Shown in pieces: positions 14,975 to 22,320 of a stretch of 23,503 bases of DNA. Under the pieces are notes generated by a model. The model was not told where the DNA came from. It saw only the letters and a program-made list of their open reading frames with translations, and ran no database searches. Each line of letters opens with the position of its first letter. Position 1 is the stretch's first letter. The translations under genes were made by a program, and so were the position numbers. Source of the DNA: CBDUBU01 sp965365465 (GTDB lineage: Bacteria > Bacteroidota > Rhodothermia > Rhodothermales > DASSAV01); assembly GCA_965365465.1 (NCBI GenBank), contig CBDUBU010000025.1, forward strand, positions 1 to 23,503. The letters are read 5' to 3'.

Positions 14975-16492
14975 ATGCAACTCCACAGGAACTACTGCAT
15001 CCGGGGAAGAAGGATAGAGCAGCGAATAGTTCTCCTTGTAGTGCTGCTTGCGGGTATTCTCTCTCCGGCTCACGCGCAGAAACGTGGGGAATACAGATCG
15101 TTGTATGTCCTTTTCAGGCTTGGCGCTAACAGCTATGGCGGGGAGAGAAGCGCAAGCGCAAGCAATCAGTTACAGGAGTTCAGAAAAGGCGCTGGGCCGG
15201 GTGCAAGCATTGAAGCAGGTTATCAATTCCATTTGAAACTGGAAGCTGGTCTCTCGTATCGAACAGGGCGTTTTCCTCAGTTGCTTACGCCGAAAGGCGC
15301 TCCGCCACAGTTCATGCCCATTACCAACATAGAGTCCAGCGATTGGATTCATATGGCAGGCGTAACAGGCCGGGTTTACATCTTTCCCCATGCGCGTTTC
15401 AAGCCGTACGTACAGGCCGGGGCAACGGGTTCCTTCAGCCTTATCAACGGACGCATACGATCGGGAGTTGGGCCAATTCTGGGGGGCGGCATAACCGTAG
15501 CCCTGTCGGAGGCCGCTGACCTTTTTCTTGCCGCCGACGGGATGCTCATCGCGCCCGGAGATGCAATGGATCTTGCTGCGCCGAGCGCAAGTCCCGATCT
15601 CTTTTCCTTTGTCGGGGTCGGCATCCGCTACAGGATCTTGAAGCGAAAGGCCGGTCTTCAGATTATCCGGCTGGAAGGTCCTGACCGACTCACTATTGCT
15701 GCGCCCGGTACGTTTCATGCGGAAGTAGAACACGAAGGCGCATCGCAGCCAGTCACCTACCGATGGCGTTTCGGAGATGGAACGTCTGCTGCCGAACAAA
15801 CGCCGACGCACGCCTATGATTCTCCGGGAACGTACACGGTGACCCTTACGGCATCAGACGGAGTGTCAGAGATTACGAGGACGATGCAAACCTCGGTCGC
15901 ACACCCTCCGGCGCTTCCGGAAGTGTTATCGGTGCGTATGTTTCCTCAGCGCATCTTGCAAGGTCAGGCAGTGCAGTTTTCTTCGTCGCTGCGTGTAGCC
16001 GAACCGGTTTCCTGTACATGGGATTTTGGAGACGGCGCTGCTTCAGATCGGTGTAACCCGGCCCATGTTTTTGGCTCTCCCGGAGTCTACGAGGTGGTCT
16101 TCAAGGTTCGTAATGCTGCCGGTGAGACCGAAGTTGCGCAGCAGGTAGTCGTAGAGGAAGATCTGTGCGCGTCCGCAGGTCCTATGAAGACAGTTTATTT
16201 TGATCGGAATCAAAGTGTACTCAGCGTGGAAATGAAAAGTCTGCTGCGCGAGAATATAACCGCGCTGGCAAACTGCCCCTCGCTGCAGGTAGAGGTCAAG
16301 GGGTACGCACTGCCGGATGAGAACAACCCTGCCCAATTAGCCAGAGCGCGTGCGCAGGCCGTCGCACAGTATTATTTCAACCTTGGAATCGGGCAGGTCA
16401 GGGTAACTGTGACAGGGGGCGTACAGCATCAGGACATCCCCCCCGGCGCGGCAGCATGGCAATTCCAGTCTGTTGAGACAACACCCTTCTGA
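14975..16492 (+). CDS. Outer-membrane protein with two PKD domains and an OmpA-like C-terminus
   Basis: Exported cell-envelope protein of 505 residues. A signal peptide covers about residues 1-34 (basic start, hydrophobic IVLLVVLLAGILS, then AHA before Q35). Residues 35-222 look like an outer-membrane beta-barrel (alternating hydrophobics, G-rich turns, GGGITVAL, final strand FVGVGIRYRI). Two PKD/Ig-like repeats follow: YRWRFGDGT...AYDSPGTYTVTLTASD (about 235-308) and CTWDFGDGA...FGSPGVYEVVFKVRN (about 318-393). The C-terminal part (about 400-480) is OmpA/MotB-like (VYFDRNQSVLS, then QLARARAQAVAQYYFNLGI), expected to bind peptidoglycan. The ATG at 14975 was used; a purine run sits very close to it. 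It follows the histidine kinase by 22 nt and may share its transcript. The role is probably structural or adhesive; no specific ligand can be named. Confidence 0.82.
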   Translation: MQLHRNYCIRGRRIEQRIVLLVVLLAGILSPAHAQKRGEYRSLYVLFRLGANSYGGERSASASNQLQEFRKGAGPGASIEAGYQFHLKLEAGLSYRTGRFPQLLTPKGAPPQFMPITNIESSDWIHMAGVTGRVYIFPHARFKPYVQAGATGSFSLINGRIRSGVGPILGGGITVALSEAADLFLAADGMLIAPGDAMDLAAPSASPDLFSFVGVGIRYRILKRKAGLQIIRLEGPDRLTIAAPGTFHAEVEHEGASQPVTYRWRFGDGTSAAEQTPTHAYDSPGTYTVTLTASDGVSEITRTMQTSVAHPPALPEVLSVRMFPQRILQGQAVQFSSSLRVAEPVSCTWDFGDGAASDRCNPAHVFGSPGVYEVVFKVRNAAGETEVAQQVVVEEDLCASAGPMKTVYFDRNQSVLSVEMKSLLRENITALANCPSLQVEVKGYALPDENNPAQLARARAQAVAQYYFNLGIGQVRVTVTGGVQHQDIPPGAAAWQFQSVETTPF

Positions 16493-16500
16493 TAGGATCG

Positions 16501-16543
16501 TGGAGCAGTCGGGCGTAGTCAGATGTTTTTAGAAACTGCTCCA
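16501..16543 (+). terminator. Inverted repeat just after the PKD/OmpA gene
   Basis: TGGAGCAGT (16501-16509) and ACTGCTCCA (16535-16543) are a perfect 9-bp inverted repeat around a 25-nt loop, 8 nt after the stop codon. The loop contains a TTTTT run but none follows the stem. It could be a terminator or transcript-end stabiliser. Confidence 0.35.
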
Positions 16544-16786
16544 GCCTCATCGTTCTGGCAATTTAAGTAACAGAAATGGTGCAAAAGGCCATATACAGCG
16601 GCTATTTTCGCTCATACATTAGCTGCTGAACGCTTCAGCGTCAACACTTCCGGCAGCGGTTCAATGTCGGGAAATGGAAAGGGAGGCTGCCCCCATTGAT
16701 GCTTGGACAGCGCAGGTTGCCGGCTTGCCGGTGTCTGGCCTGCAATCGATTATAACAATATTCACTTTTGTGTTCGCAGGAATCTC

Positions 16787-17098
16787 ATGTGCATAGAAGA
16801 CAAGTACATTGTATTTAGCAGCGGGAGGCGCATTCCCGTAGACAGCAGCCTTATCGGGCTTTCCGGTTCCAACACCGATGAGCGCTGGTCCTATGAAGGA
16901 TCTCATTTTCATTTATGTTTCGGAACCCATGAATCGATTGACCCTGACTCGCTTCTTCCGGAAGAATGCATTGAACTTGCAGAATACATGATCGGCCTGT
17001 GGCATCACTTCCGAACCAAGTCAGAGCAGCGGCTTACACATGAAAACGGCTTTGCTGCTTCCACCAAGTCAAATGGCGTTTCCGGCTACACATCCTGA
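16787..17098 (+). CDS. Small hypothetical protein
   Basis: I do not recognise this gene. The ATG at 16787, preceded by AGGAA (16778-16782) at 4 nt, gives 103 residues; the frame is open further up to 16703, but that extension has no ribosome site. The product is soluble-looking, with several His and Trp (ERWSYEGSHFHLCFG, GLWHHFR), an acidic middle (DPDSLLPEECIELAEYM) that should form an amphipathic helix, and a polar Ser/Thr-rich tail. No signal peptide, membrane helix or known motif was seen. It stands alone, about 290 nt after the PKD/OmpA gene and 188 nt before a lipoprotein gene. A real gene is plausible from its ribosome site and residue composition, but a chance frame cannot be excluded. 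Confidence 0.5.
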   Translation: MCIEDKYIVFSSGRRIPVDSSLIGLSGSNTDERWSYEGSHFHLCFGTHESIDPDSLLPEECIELAEYMIGLWHHFRTKSEQRLTHENGFAASTKSNGVSGYTS

Positions 17099-17195
17099 AT
17101 CAGCCGCCAGGCTGCGGCAGCGCTTTCTGAGGTGAATCGCCGCTGACACGATGTGGCTGTCATGTTCTCTTCGTATCTTACCAGCAGATTTCCGG

Positions 17196-17233
17196 CTTCA
17201 AGAACCGCATCCCTGTGGATGCGGTTCTTGAAG
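17196..17233. terminator. Perfect 17-bp hairpin between two small genes
   Basis: CTTCAAGAACCGCATCC (17196-17212), a 4-nt CTGT loop, and its exact complement at 17217-17233. It lies 97 nt after the small hypothetical gene and 53 nt before the lipoprotein gene. No T-run follows on either strand, but the stem is long and GC-rich at its top. Most likely a transcription terminator or RNA-stability element; a protein-binding palindrome is possible. Confidence 0.6.
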
Positions 17234-17286
17234 ACAGGATTACTTCGTTGCAGGATGAGATAGGTAATCAGAACTGACAGCACAAG

Positions 17287-17823
17287 ATGTTGAAGCACGC
17301 GCTCAAAGGTGAAGTTCGTTTCGCGTTTCTGGTAATTGTTGTCGCCGGGTTGTTTGCTGGTTGCGATAGCAGCGATCCTGCTCCGGGAACGGATTCCCAG
17401 ATCCTTACCGGGACTTACCAGTTTGAATCATTTATGGTAGAACCTGACGCATCCAGGATACCAGCTTACAATCTGCTGGATACGCTCGTCGTCTCGGAAA
17501 CCAGGCTTCAGCTTTTTGACGGGAGAGACTTTGTGCTGGCCTATCGCTACCGGGGAGGCAACTCGTACGCCATTTTCGGAAAATTCACCGTAACAGAAAC
17601 GCAGGTTCGCCTGGAAAGCCGGGATGTGAGCAACGAGGCGCGGCAGTTTGCAAGCCTGCTGTTTCAGGATAACCGATTCGTTCTGGAGCGGAGTCCTTTG
17701 GATGGACGAACGCTGCACGCATCCGTTCATAAGGTCGTAGATCTTAGCGCGCTCTCTAGCGGCTATTCGGGGATTCCTCCGCTGGCTGCTACGCTGCGTC
17801 TTCGCTTGCAGCAGGAACGGTAG
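17287..17823 (+). CDS. Small predicted lipoprotein, function unknown
   Basis: Unrecognised 178-residue exported protein. A basic N-terminus and the hydrophobic stretch FAFLVIVVAGLFAG are followed by a lipobox, L-F-A-G-C, with Cys26 as lipidation site and an acidic CDSSDPAPG tail after it; this favours a lipoprotein in the periplasm or outer membrane. The mature part is rich in alternating hydrophobic and polar residues (GTYQFESFMVEP, RLQLFDGRDFVLAYRYRGG), suggesting a small beta-sandwich or lipocalin-like fold of the kind common in Bacteroidota lipoproteins. That fold is a guess. It is convergent with korB, with a shared terminator hairpin between them, and its upstream region holds the 17-bp hairpin at 17196-17233. 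Confidence 0.75.
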   Translation: MLKHALKGEVRFAFLVIVVAGLFAGCDSSDPAPGTDSQILTGTYQFESFMVEPDASRIPAYNLLDTLVVSETRLQLFDGRDFVLAYRYRGGNSYAIFGKFTVTETQVRLESRDVSNEARQFASLLFQDNRFVLERSPLDGRTLHASVHKVVDLSALSSGYSGIPPLAATLRLRLQQER

Positions 17824-17870
17824 TTCTTGAGCCATCCTTTCTCTCAGGGCATCAGCCCAGCGCGAAAGAA

Positions 17871-17900
17871 AAAGGCTGACCCGTTGCTGGGCCAGCCTTT
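17871..17900. terminator. Bidirectional terminator between the lipoprotein gene and korB
   Basis: AAAGGCTGACCC (17871-17882), loop GTTGCT, and GGGCCAGCCTTT (17889-17900) make a 12-bp stem with one A-C mismatch. Read on the minus strand the stem is followed by TTTTTCTTTC, a good T-run, so it should terminate the korA-korB transcript. It may also serve the plus-strand lipoprotein gene. Confidence 0.75.
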
Positions 17901-17928
17901 CAATTGTCTCCCTGCTTGCAACCGCATT

Positions 17929-19200
17929 TTATTCCTCAATCGTCCAGGTATCGCCGGAATTAAGCAGGCTGTGCAGGTCGCCTGCGCCCCGTTTCTGCGT
18001 GACCTCGGCAATCTGCGCATGTAGCAGGTCATCGTAGGCCGGACGGCTCTCCCGGTAAAACACCCCGAAGGGTCGCGGCAATTCCTTGTCCCAGAACATG
18101 CGCCCCACGACAATCTGGGCCATCACCCGGCTCGTTTCGTCGTAAACGAGACAGTCACTTGCCGACCACCGACCATTGTCCAGAGCGATGACCTCCAGAT
18201 TCAAGCCCTCAAGACGGATTCCTTTTTTCCCGTTGCTGAACACCATGGGCTTTCCGTGTTCCACAAACAAGGCGCGTTCGGGTTTGGAGTCTTTCTCCGT
18301 GAAATCGAAAAACGCGCCATCATTGAAGATATTGCAGTTCTGATAGATTTCTACGAAGGAAGCCCCCCGATGGTCGTGGGCCTGTCTGAGAACCTGTTGT
18401 ATGTGTTTCGGATCACGATCCATCGTTCTGGCTACAAACGAAGCATCAGCGCCAAGAACCAGGCTCAACGGGTTGAACGGATGATCGATAGATCCATAGG
18501 GCGTGCTCTTTGTGATCTTTCCTACTTCCGAAGTTGGGCTGTACTGGCCCTTCGTAAGTCCATAGATCTGGTTGTTGAAAAGCAGCAGCTGAACATTCAG
18601 ATTGCGCCGCATGAGATGGATCAGGTGGTTGCCTCCAATCGAAAGAGCATCGCCATCGCCTGTGATAATCCAGACATCCAGGTCGGGACGGCTGCTCTTG
18701 AGTCCGGATGCAATGGAAGGCGCACGGCCATGAATGGAGTGCATCCCATAGGTATTCATGTAGTACGGAAAGCGGCTGGAACAGCCGATGCCGCTTATGA
18801 ACACGGTTTTTTCGCGCGGAATGCCCAGTTCCGGCAGCAGCTTCTGCACGGCGGCCAGGATCGCATAGTCGCCGCAACCCGGGCACCAACGCACATCTTG
18901 TCCTGAAGAGAAGTCTTTTCGGGTAAGACGCGCCGGCGCTCCGTCTCCGCCTTCCGTTTCTACCGGGGGCATCTCAGGAGCACGCGCGGCGCCGGGAGGC
19001 AGCTTGGGGCCGGCTGGCGTACGAGTGGGACGGCTGCTAGCGGGAGGAGCGGGCTTTGCAGTCGAAGTTTTCCCATAACCCGGAGGCAGGGCAGGCTTGA
19101 CATTTGCCGAACCGGGTGCAGACGCTGCATCCGATGGCTTTCTGGAGGGATCAAATGGCAAACTGCTTGCCCGGTGTTCGTTTTGCTGTTCTTCTTCCAT
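17929..19200 (-). CDS. korB: 2-oxoacid:ferredoxin oxidoreductase beta subunit, with long N-terminal tail
   Basis: Thiamine-diphosphate subunit of KorAB, interconverting a 2-oxoacid (typically 2-oxoglutarate) and its acyl-CoA with ferredoxin as electron partner. The core begins near residue 92. The [4Fe-4S] cysteines are C106 and C109 (RWCPGCGDYAIL), C140 (GIGCSSRFPYYM) and C289 (YQNCNIFND), at the spacing expected for KorB. The thiamine/Mg site is GDGDALSIGGNH (181-192) with NNQIYGLTKGQYSPTS. Family members are usually about 280-350 residues; this one has 423 because of a roughly 90-residue Pro/Ala/Ser/Lys-rich tail at the N-terminus (APPASSRPTRTPAG and similar). The tail is in frame from the ATG at 19200 with no stop, so it looks truly coded. 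It lies 51 nt after korA on the same strand. No ferredoxin gene is nearby. Confidence 0.93.
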   Translation of the reverse strand: MEEEQQNEHRASSLPFDPSRKPSDAASAPGSANVKPALPPGYGKTSTAKPAPPASSRPTRTPAGPKLPPGAARAPEMPPVETEGGDGAPARLTRKDFSSGQDVRWCPGCGDYAILAAVQKLLPELGIPREKTVFISGIGCSSRFPYYMNTYGMHSIHGRAPSIASGLKSSRPDLDVWIITGDGDALSIGGNHLIHLMRRNLNVQLLLFNNQIYGLTKGQYSPTSEVGKITKSTPYGSIDHPFNPLSLVLGADASFVARTMDRDPKHIQQVLRQAHDHRGASFVEIYQNCNIFNDGAFFDFTEKDSKPERALFVEHGKPMVFSNGKKGIRLEGLNLEVIALDNGRWSASDCLVYDETSRVMAQIVVGRMFWDKELPRPFGVFYRESRPAYDDLLHAQIAEVTQKRGAGDLHSLLNSGDTWTIEE

Positions 19201-19251
19201 AACTTTGCAATGTACAGGCGTGTATGAATCTGCTGCCTGCGAATTCCCATA

Positions 19252-21123
19252 TTATGAATGTTCCAGAATCTCGTAGACCCGCTGTTCTATCTCACTGGCT
19301 TTCATGGGCAATCCCTTGATTTTGTTGAGCGGAATAAAGGGCAGGAGATACTGATCCCGGAGAATGTGAACGAGCTGGCCGTTATTCAACTCCGGCACGA
19401 GCAGGTTGGAGAATCGCTGGAAGATTTCTTCAAGGTCAGACGGGAGTGGGCACAAATGAGCCAGGTGAATGCTGCTCACTTTCAACCCGCGCCGACGAGT
19501 CCGGTCGACAGCCACCTCAATGGCCCCTCGCGTGGATCCCCAGCCAATGATAAGCAAATCCCCTGAAGATTCGCCGTAAATGGCTGTGGGTGGTATATCC
19601 CGCGCGATCCGCTGAACCTTCTCCTGTCGGGTCTTCACCATGAACTGGTGATTGTCCGAATTGTAGGAAACATTCCCTGTTTCGTGTTGCTTCTCAAGGC
19701 CCCCGAGCCGATGCTGTAAATCAGGCGTTCCAGGTTTTGCCCACGGACGAGCCAGCGTTTCCTTATCCCGAACATAGGGATGAAATACGGCTTCTCCATC
19801 AATCTGGCGGTTTGGTTTTTCCGCGAAGCTAACCTCAAAGGGAGGAAGCGCATCAGGATTCGGAATCGGCCAGGGCTCCGCGCCGTTGGCGAGATAGCCG
19901 TCTGCCAGCAGGATAACAGGCGTCATATGCCGGACGGCAATCCGGCAAGCTTCATAAGCGGCGAAGTAACAATCGCCCGGCGTGCTGGCCGCGATGACCG
20001 GCAGGGGAGCCTCTCCATTTCTTCCGTAAACAGATTGCAACAGGTCGCTTTGTTCCGTTTTGGTCGGAAGCCCGGTCGAGGGCCCTCCACGCTGCACGTC
20101 AATAATGACCATTGGCAATTCGGTCATCAAGGCAAGGCCGATGGTTTCGTTTTTGAGCGCCATGCCGGGACCGCTCGTTGCCGTTACTGCGAGCGAACCT
20201 CCGAAGCTTGCGCCCAGGGTAGCGCCGACCGCTGCAATCTCGTCTTCCGCCTGAAATGTCATTACCCCGAAGTTCTTGCGCCGGCTAAGCTCGTGCAGCA
20301 GGTCGGAAGCCGGTGTAATGGGATACGAGCCGTAGAACAGTGGAAGGCCGCTTTTCTGGGATGCCGTAATTAAGCCGAGCGCGAGCGCTTCAATGCCTGA
20401 AATCGTGCGGTATTTGCCGGGCGCGAGCTTGGCCGGCCGCACCTCATACCGGACGATAAATTGCTCGGTGGTTTCTCCGTAATGATAGCCCTTCTTCAGC
20501 AGGTGAATGTTGGCTTCGAGAATTTCCGGTTTCTTCGAGAACTTCTGCTGCATCCACTCCAGCGTTGGTCGGGGCGGGCGCGAGTAAAGCCACAGCGCCA
20601 GCCCGAGCGCAAACATGTTTTTAGACCGGTCGATCTCCTTCTGATTCAGCCCTGAGTCTTTAAGCGCTTCGCGGGTGAGCTTGGTGAGCTCTACAGGGAT
20701 GACACGGTAGCTGTTGAGCGAGCCATCAGTCAACGGATTGGACTTGTACCCCGCCAGGTCCAGGTCGCGCTGCTCGAACGAGTCGGCATTCACGATGATT
20801 GCGCCGCCGGAGCGCACACGCTCCAGGTTGACCTTCAGAGCAGCGGGATTCATGGCTACCAGCAGGTCCACCTCGTCGCCGGGAGTCCGGATGCTGTTTG
20901 AGCCGAAGTGAAGCTGAAAGCCGCTCACGCCGTAGGTCGTCCCGGCAGGCGCCCGGATTTCAGCCGGGAAGTCCGGCAAGGTAGCCAGATCATTGCGGGC
21001 ATAGGCCGTAGCCAGGGTAAACTGAGATCCAGTCAACTGCATCCCGTCGCCGGAGTCACCCGCAAACAAGATGGTAGCTTCCGGAATCTGCTCGACATTC
21101 TTATCGTAAGTCTGGACAGTCAT
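19252..21123 (-). CDS. korA: 2-oxoacid:ferredoxin oxidoreductase alpha subunit (fused gamma-alpha)
   Basis: Partner of KorB, 623 residues. The N-terminal gamma-type domain (about 14-200) carries AGDSGDGMQLTGSQF and PAGTTYGVSGFQLHFG. The alpha pyrimidine-binding domain follows, with YPITPASDLLHEL (about 267-279), a QAEDEIAAVGATLGASFGG segment and TSGPGMALKNETIGLA. A further domain begins around GDLLIIGWGSTRGAIE, and the protein ends in a C-terminal region with PELNNGQLVHILR. This gamma-alpha fusion is the standard two-subunit KorAB of aerobic bacteria and archaea. The ATG at 21123 leads directly into the family N-terminus. korB starts 51 nt downstream, and the hairpin after korB probably ends the transcript. 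With citrate synthase and complex II in the same window, a 2-oxoglutarate role in the TCA cycle is likely; pyruvate or branched-chain 2-oxoacids cannot be excluded. Confidence 0.95.
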   Translation of the reverse strand: MTVQTYDKNVEQIPEATILFAGDSGDGMQLTGSQFTLATAYARNDLATLPDFPAEIRAPAGTTYGVSGFQLHFGSNSIRTPGDEVDLLVAMNPAALKVNLERVRSGGAIIVNADSFEQRDLDLAGYKSNPLTDGSLNSYRVIPVELTKLTREALKDSGLNQKEIDRSKNMFALGLALWLYSRPPRPTLEWMQQKFSKKPEILEANIHLLKKGYHYGETTEQFIVRYEVRPAKLAPGKYRTISGIEALALGLITASQKSGLPLFYGSYPITPASDLLHELSRRKNFGVMTFQAEDEIAAVGATLGASFGGSLAVTATSGPGMALKNETIGLALMTELPMVIIDVQRGGPSTGLPTKTEQSDLLQSVYGRNGEAPLPVIAASTPGDCYFAAYEACRIAVRHMTPVILLADGYLANGAEPWPIPNPDALPPFEVSFAEKPNRQIDGEAVFHPYVRDKETLARPWAKPGTPDLQHRLGGLEKQHETGNVSYNSDNHQFMVKTRQEKVQRIARDIPPTAIYGESSGDLLIIGWGSTRGAIEVAVDRTRRRGLKVSSIHLAHLCPLPSDLEEIFQRFSNLLVPELNNGQLVHILRDQYLLPFIPLNKIKGLPMKASEIEQRVYEILEHS

Positions 21124-21445
21124 ACGAGAGCAACAAATAGGTCGTATGGGTTAAGAAATTTAGGCGTAAGATGACCGATAGGAAATTAATGAAAGTGCGC
21201 TGCCAGCCTGGAGTTAATATGAATGCCGACTCCATCTGAAGTCGGCATGGCAGCGGCTAACCTGTTTCCTTTCGGACAATCGCACGGGCTATACTAAGGA
21301 AAGGAGACTTCCTGTAAATCGCAAGTATTCAACGTTGTAGCAGAGACAAGGTTCAGGGGAGAGGGGGCAGGCTTTAACATGGTGCGTTCTCCATAGGAAC
21401 AGCAGCGGTCGGTGAACTGTTAGGCTAGGAAAGGCCAGATCAGTC
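21124..21445. other. Divergent intergenic region between korA and btpA
   Basis: This 322-bp stretch must hold promoters firing in both directions. A TATACT at 21290-21295 is a fair plus-strand -10 box but lacks a good -35 box. No convincing minus-strand promoter was picked out. The region also contains the palindrome listed separately at 21223-21248. No gene was seen in it. Confidence 0.4.
21223..21248. repeat. Palindrome in the korA/btpA divergent region
   Basis: ATGCCGACT (21223-21231) and AGTCGGCAT (21240-21248) form a perfect 9-bp inverted repeat around 8 nt. An outer pair, GCTGCC (21199-21204) and GGCAGC (21249-21254), flanks it. Being between divergent genes, it is more likely an operator or leader structure than a terminator. 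Confidence 0.4.
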
Positions 21446-22303
21446 ATGCCGTTACAGCGTATGCCGGTAAAATTCACCACCCTCTTTGAACGGTCAAAGC
21501 CGATCATCGCTATGATCCACACAGGGCCAAGTCCCGGTGTTCCAGGATTCATCTGTGTGGACAGCGCCGTTGAGCGGGCTGTTGCGGAAGCCGAGGTCTA
21601 TCAGCGCTCCGGGGTTGACGGGATTATCATTGAGAATATGCGTGACTTCCCATGTGTTCCCGAGCGGGAAATGGGGCCTGAAGTGGCTGCCTTCATGACG
21701 CGCGTAGCCTATGCCGTCAAGCGGCGGCTGCGTTACATACCTGTCGGTATCCAGGTGCTCTTTCACGCGAGCAAGACGGCGCTGGCCGTTGCGCAGGCCG
21801 CAAACTGTGATTTCATCCGTGCTGAAGCCTGGACCCATGCCCACGTTGCAGACAAGGGCATCGCTGAAGCAAATGCAGGGTCGGTAATCCGTTACCGCCA
21901 TCAGATCGGGGCCGACCGTATCCCCGTTTTTGCGGACATAAAAAAGAAGCACGCTTCTCATGCCTGGACGGCAGACCTGAGCTTATCCGACATAGCGCGA
22001 AGCATGGAACTGCATCGCGCAGATGCCATCATCGTAACGGGCATCCACACCGGATCGTTGCCGGAGCCGGAGGACCTGCATTCCGTTCGGGCAGAAACCG
22101 GTCTGCCCATACTGGTCGGCAGCGGTGTCACGGCGCAGAACCTGGGGCGGCTGTTTCCGCTGGCAGATGGATTCATCATCGGGAGCGCCTTCAAGGAAGG
22201 CGGCCTCTGGCACGCTCCTGTAAGCGAAAAGCACGTGGATGAGATTCTCGCCATCGCAGAGCACGCCCGCGCCGTTCATCCGGCTAAACTGACGCATCTG
22301 TAG
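21446..22303 (+). CDS. BtpA/SgcQ-family TIM-barrel protein
   Basis: Product of 285 residues matching the BtpA family, a TIM-barrel group named for a cyanobacterial protein needed for photosystem I accumulation and including the sugar-cluster protein SgcQ. The enzymatic activity of most members is not settled. Recognisable stretches: KPIIAMIHTGPSPGVPGF near the start, GVDGIIIENMRDFP, YIPVGIQVLFHASKTALAVA, CDFIRAEAWTHAHVADKG, FADIKKKHASH, and near the C-terminus PILVGSGVTAQNLGRLFPLADGFIIGSAFK, a phosphate-binding-like barrel end. The ATG at 21446 has a GGAAAGG run about 11 nt upstream; an in-frame ATG at 21461 is an alternative. It is divergent from korA and ends 17 nt before the convergent msrP-like gene, so no operon partner shows its role. 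Confidence 0.88.
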   Translation: MPLQRMPVKFTTLFERSKPIIAMIHTGPSPGVPGFICVDSAVERAVAEAEVYQRSGVDGIIIENMRDFPCVPEREMGPEVAAFMTRVAYAVKRRLRYIPVGIQVLFHASKTALAVAQAANCDFIRAEAWTHAHVADKGIAEANAGSVIRYRHQIGADRIPVFADIKKKHASHAWTADLSLSDIARSMELHRADAIIVTGIHTGSLPEPEDLHSVRAETGLPILVGSGVTAQNLGRLFPLADGFIIGSAFKEGGLWHAPVSEKHVDEILAIAEHARAVHPAKLTHL

Positions 22304-22320
22304 CCTGGGTCTCCAGAGCA

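Noticed and set aside
18256..18906. 216-residue plus-strand frame opposite korB
   Set aside because: It lies antisense to the conserved catalytic core of KorB and has no recognisable motif.
19780..20373. 197-residue plus-strand frame opposite korA
   Set aside because: It is antisense to conserved KorA motifs, with a composition unlike a real protein.
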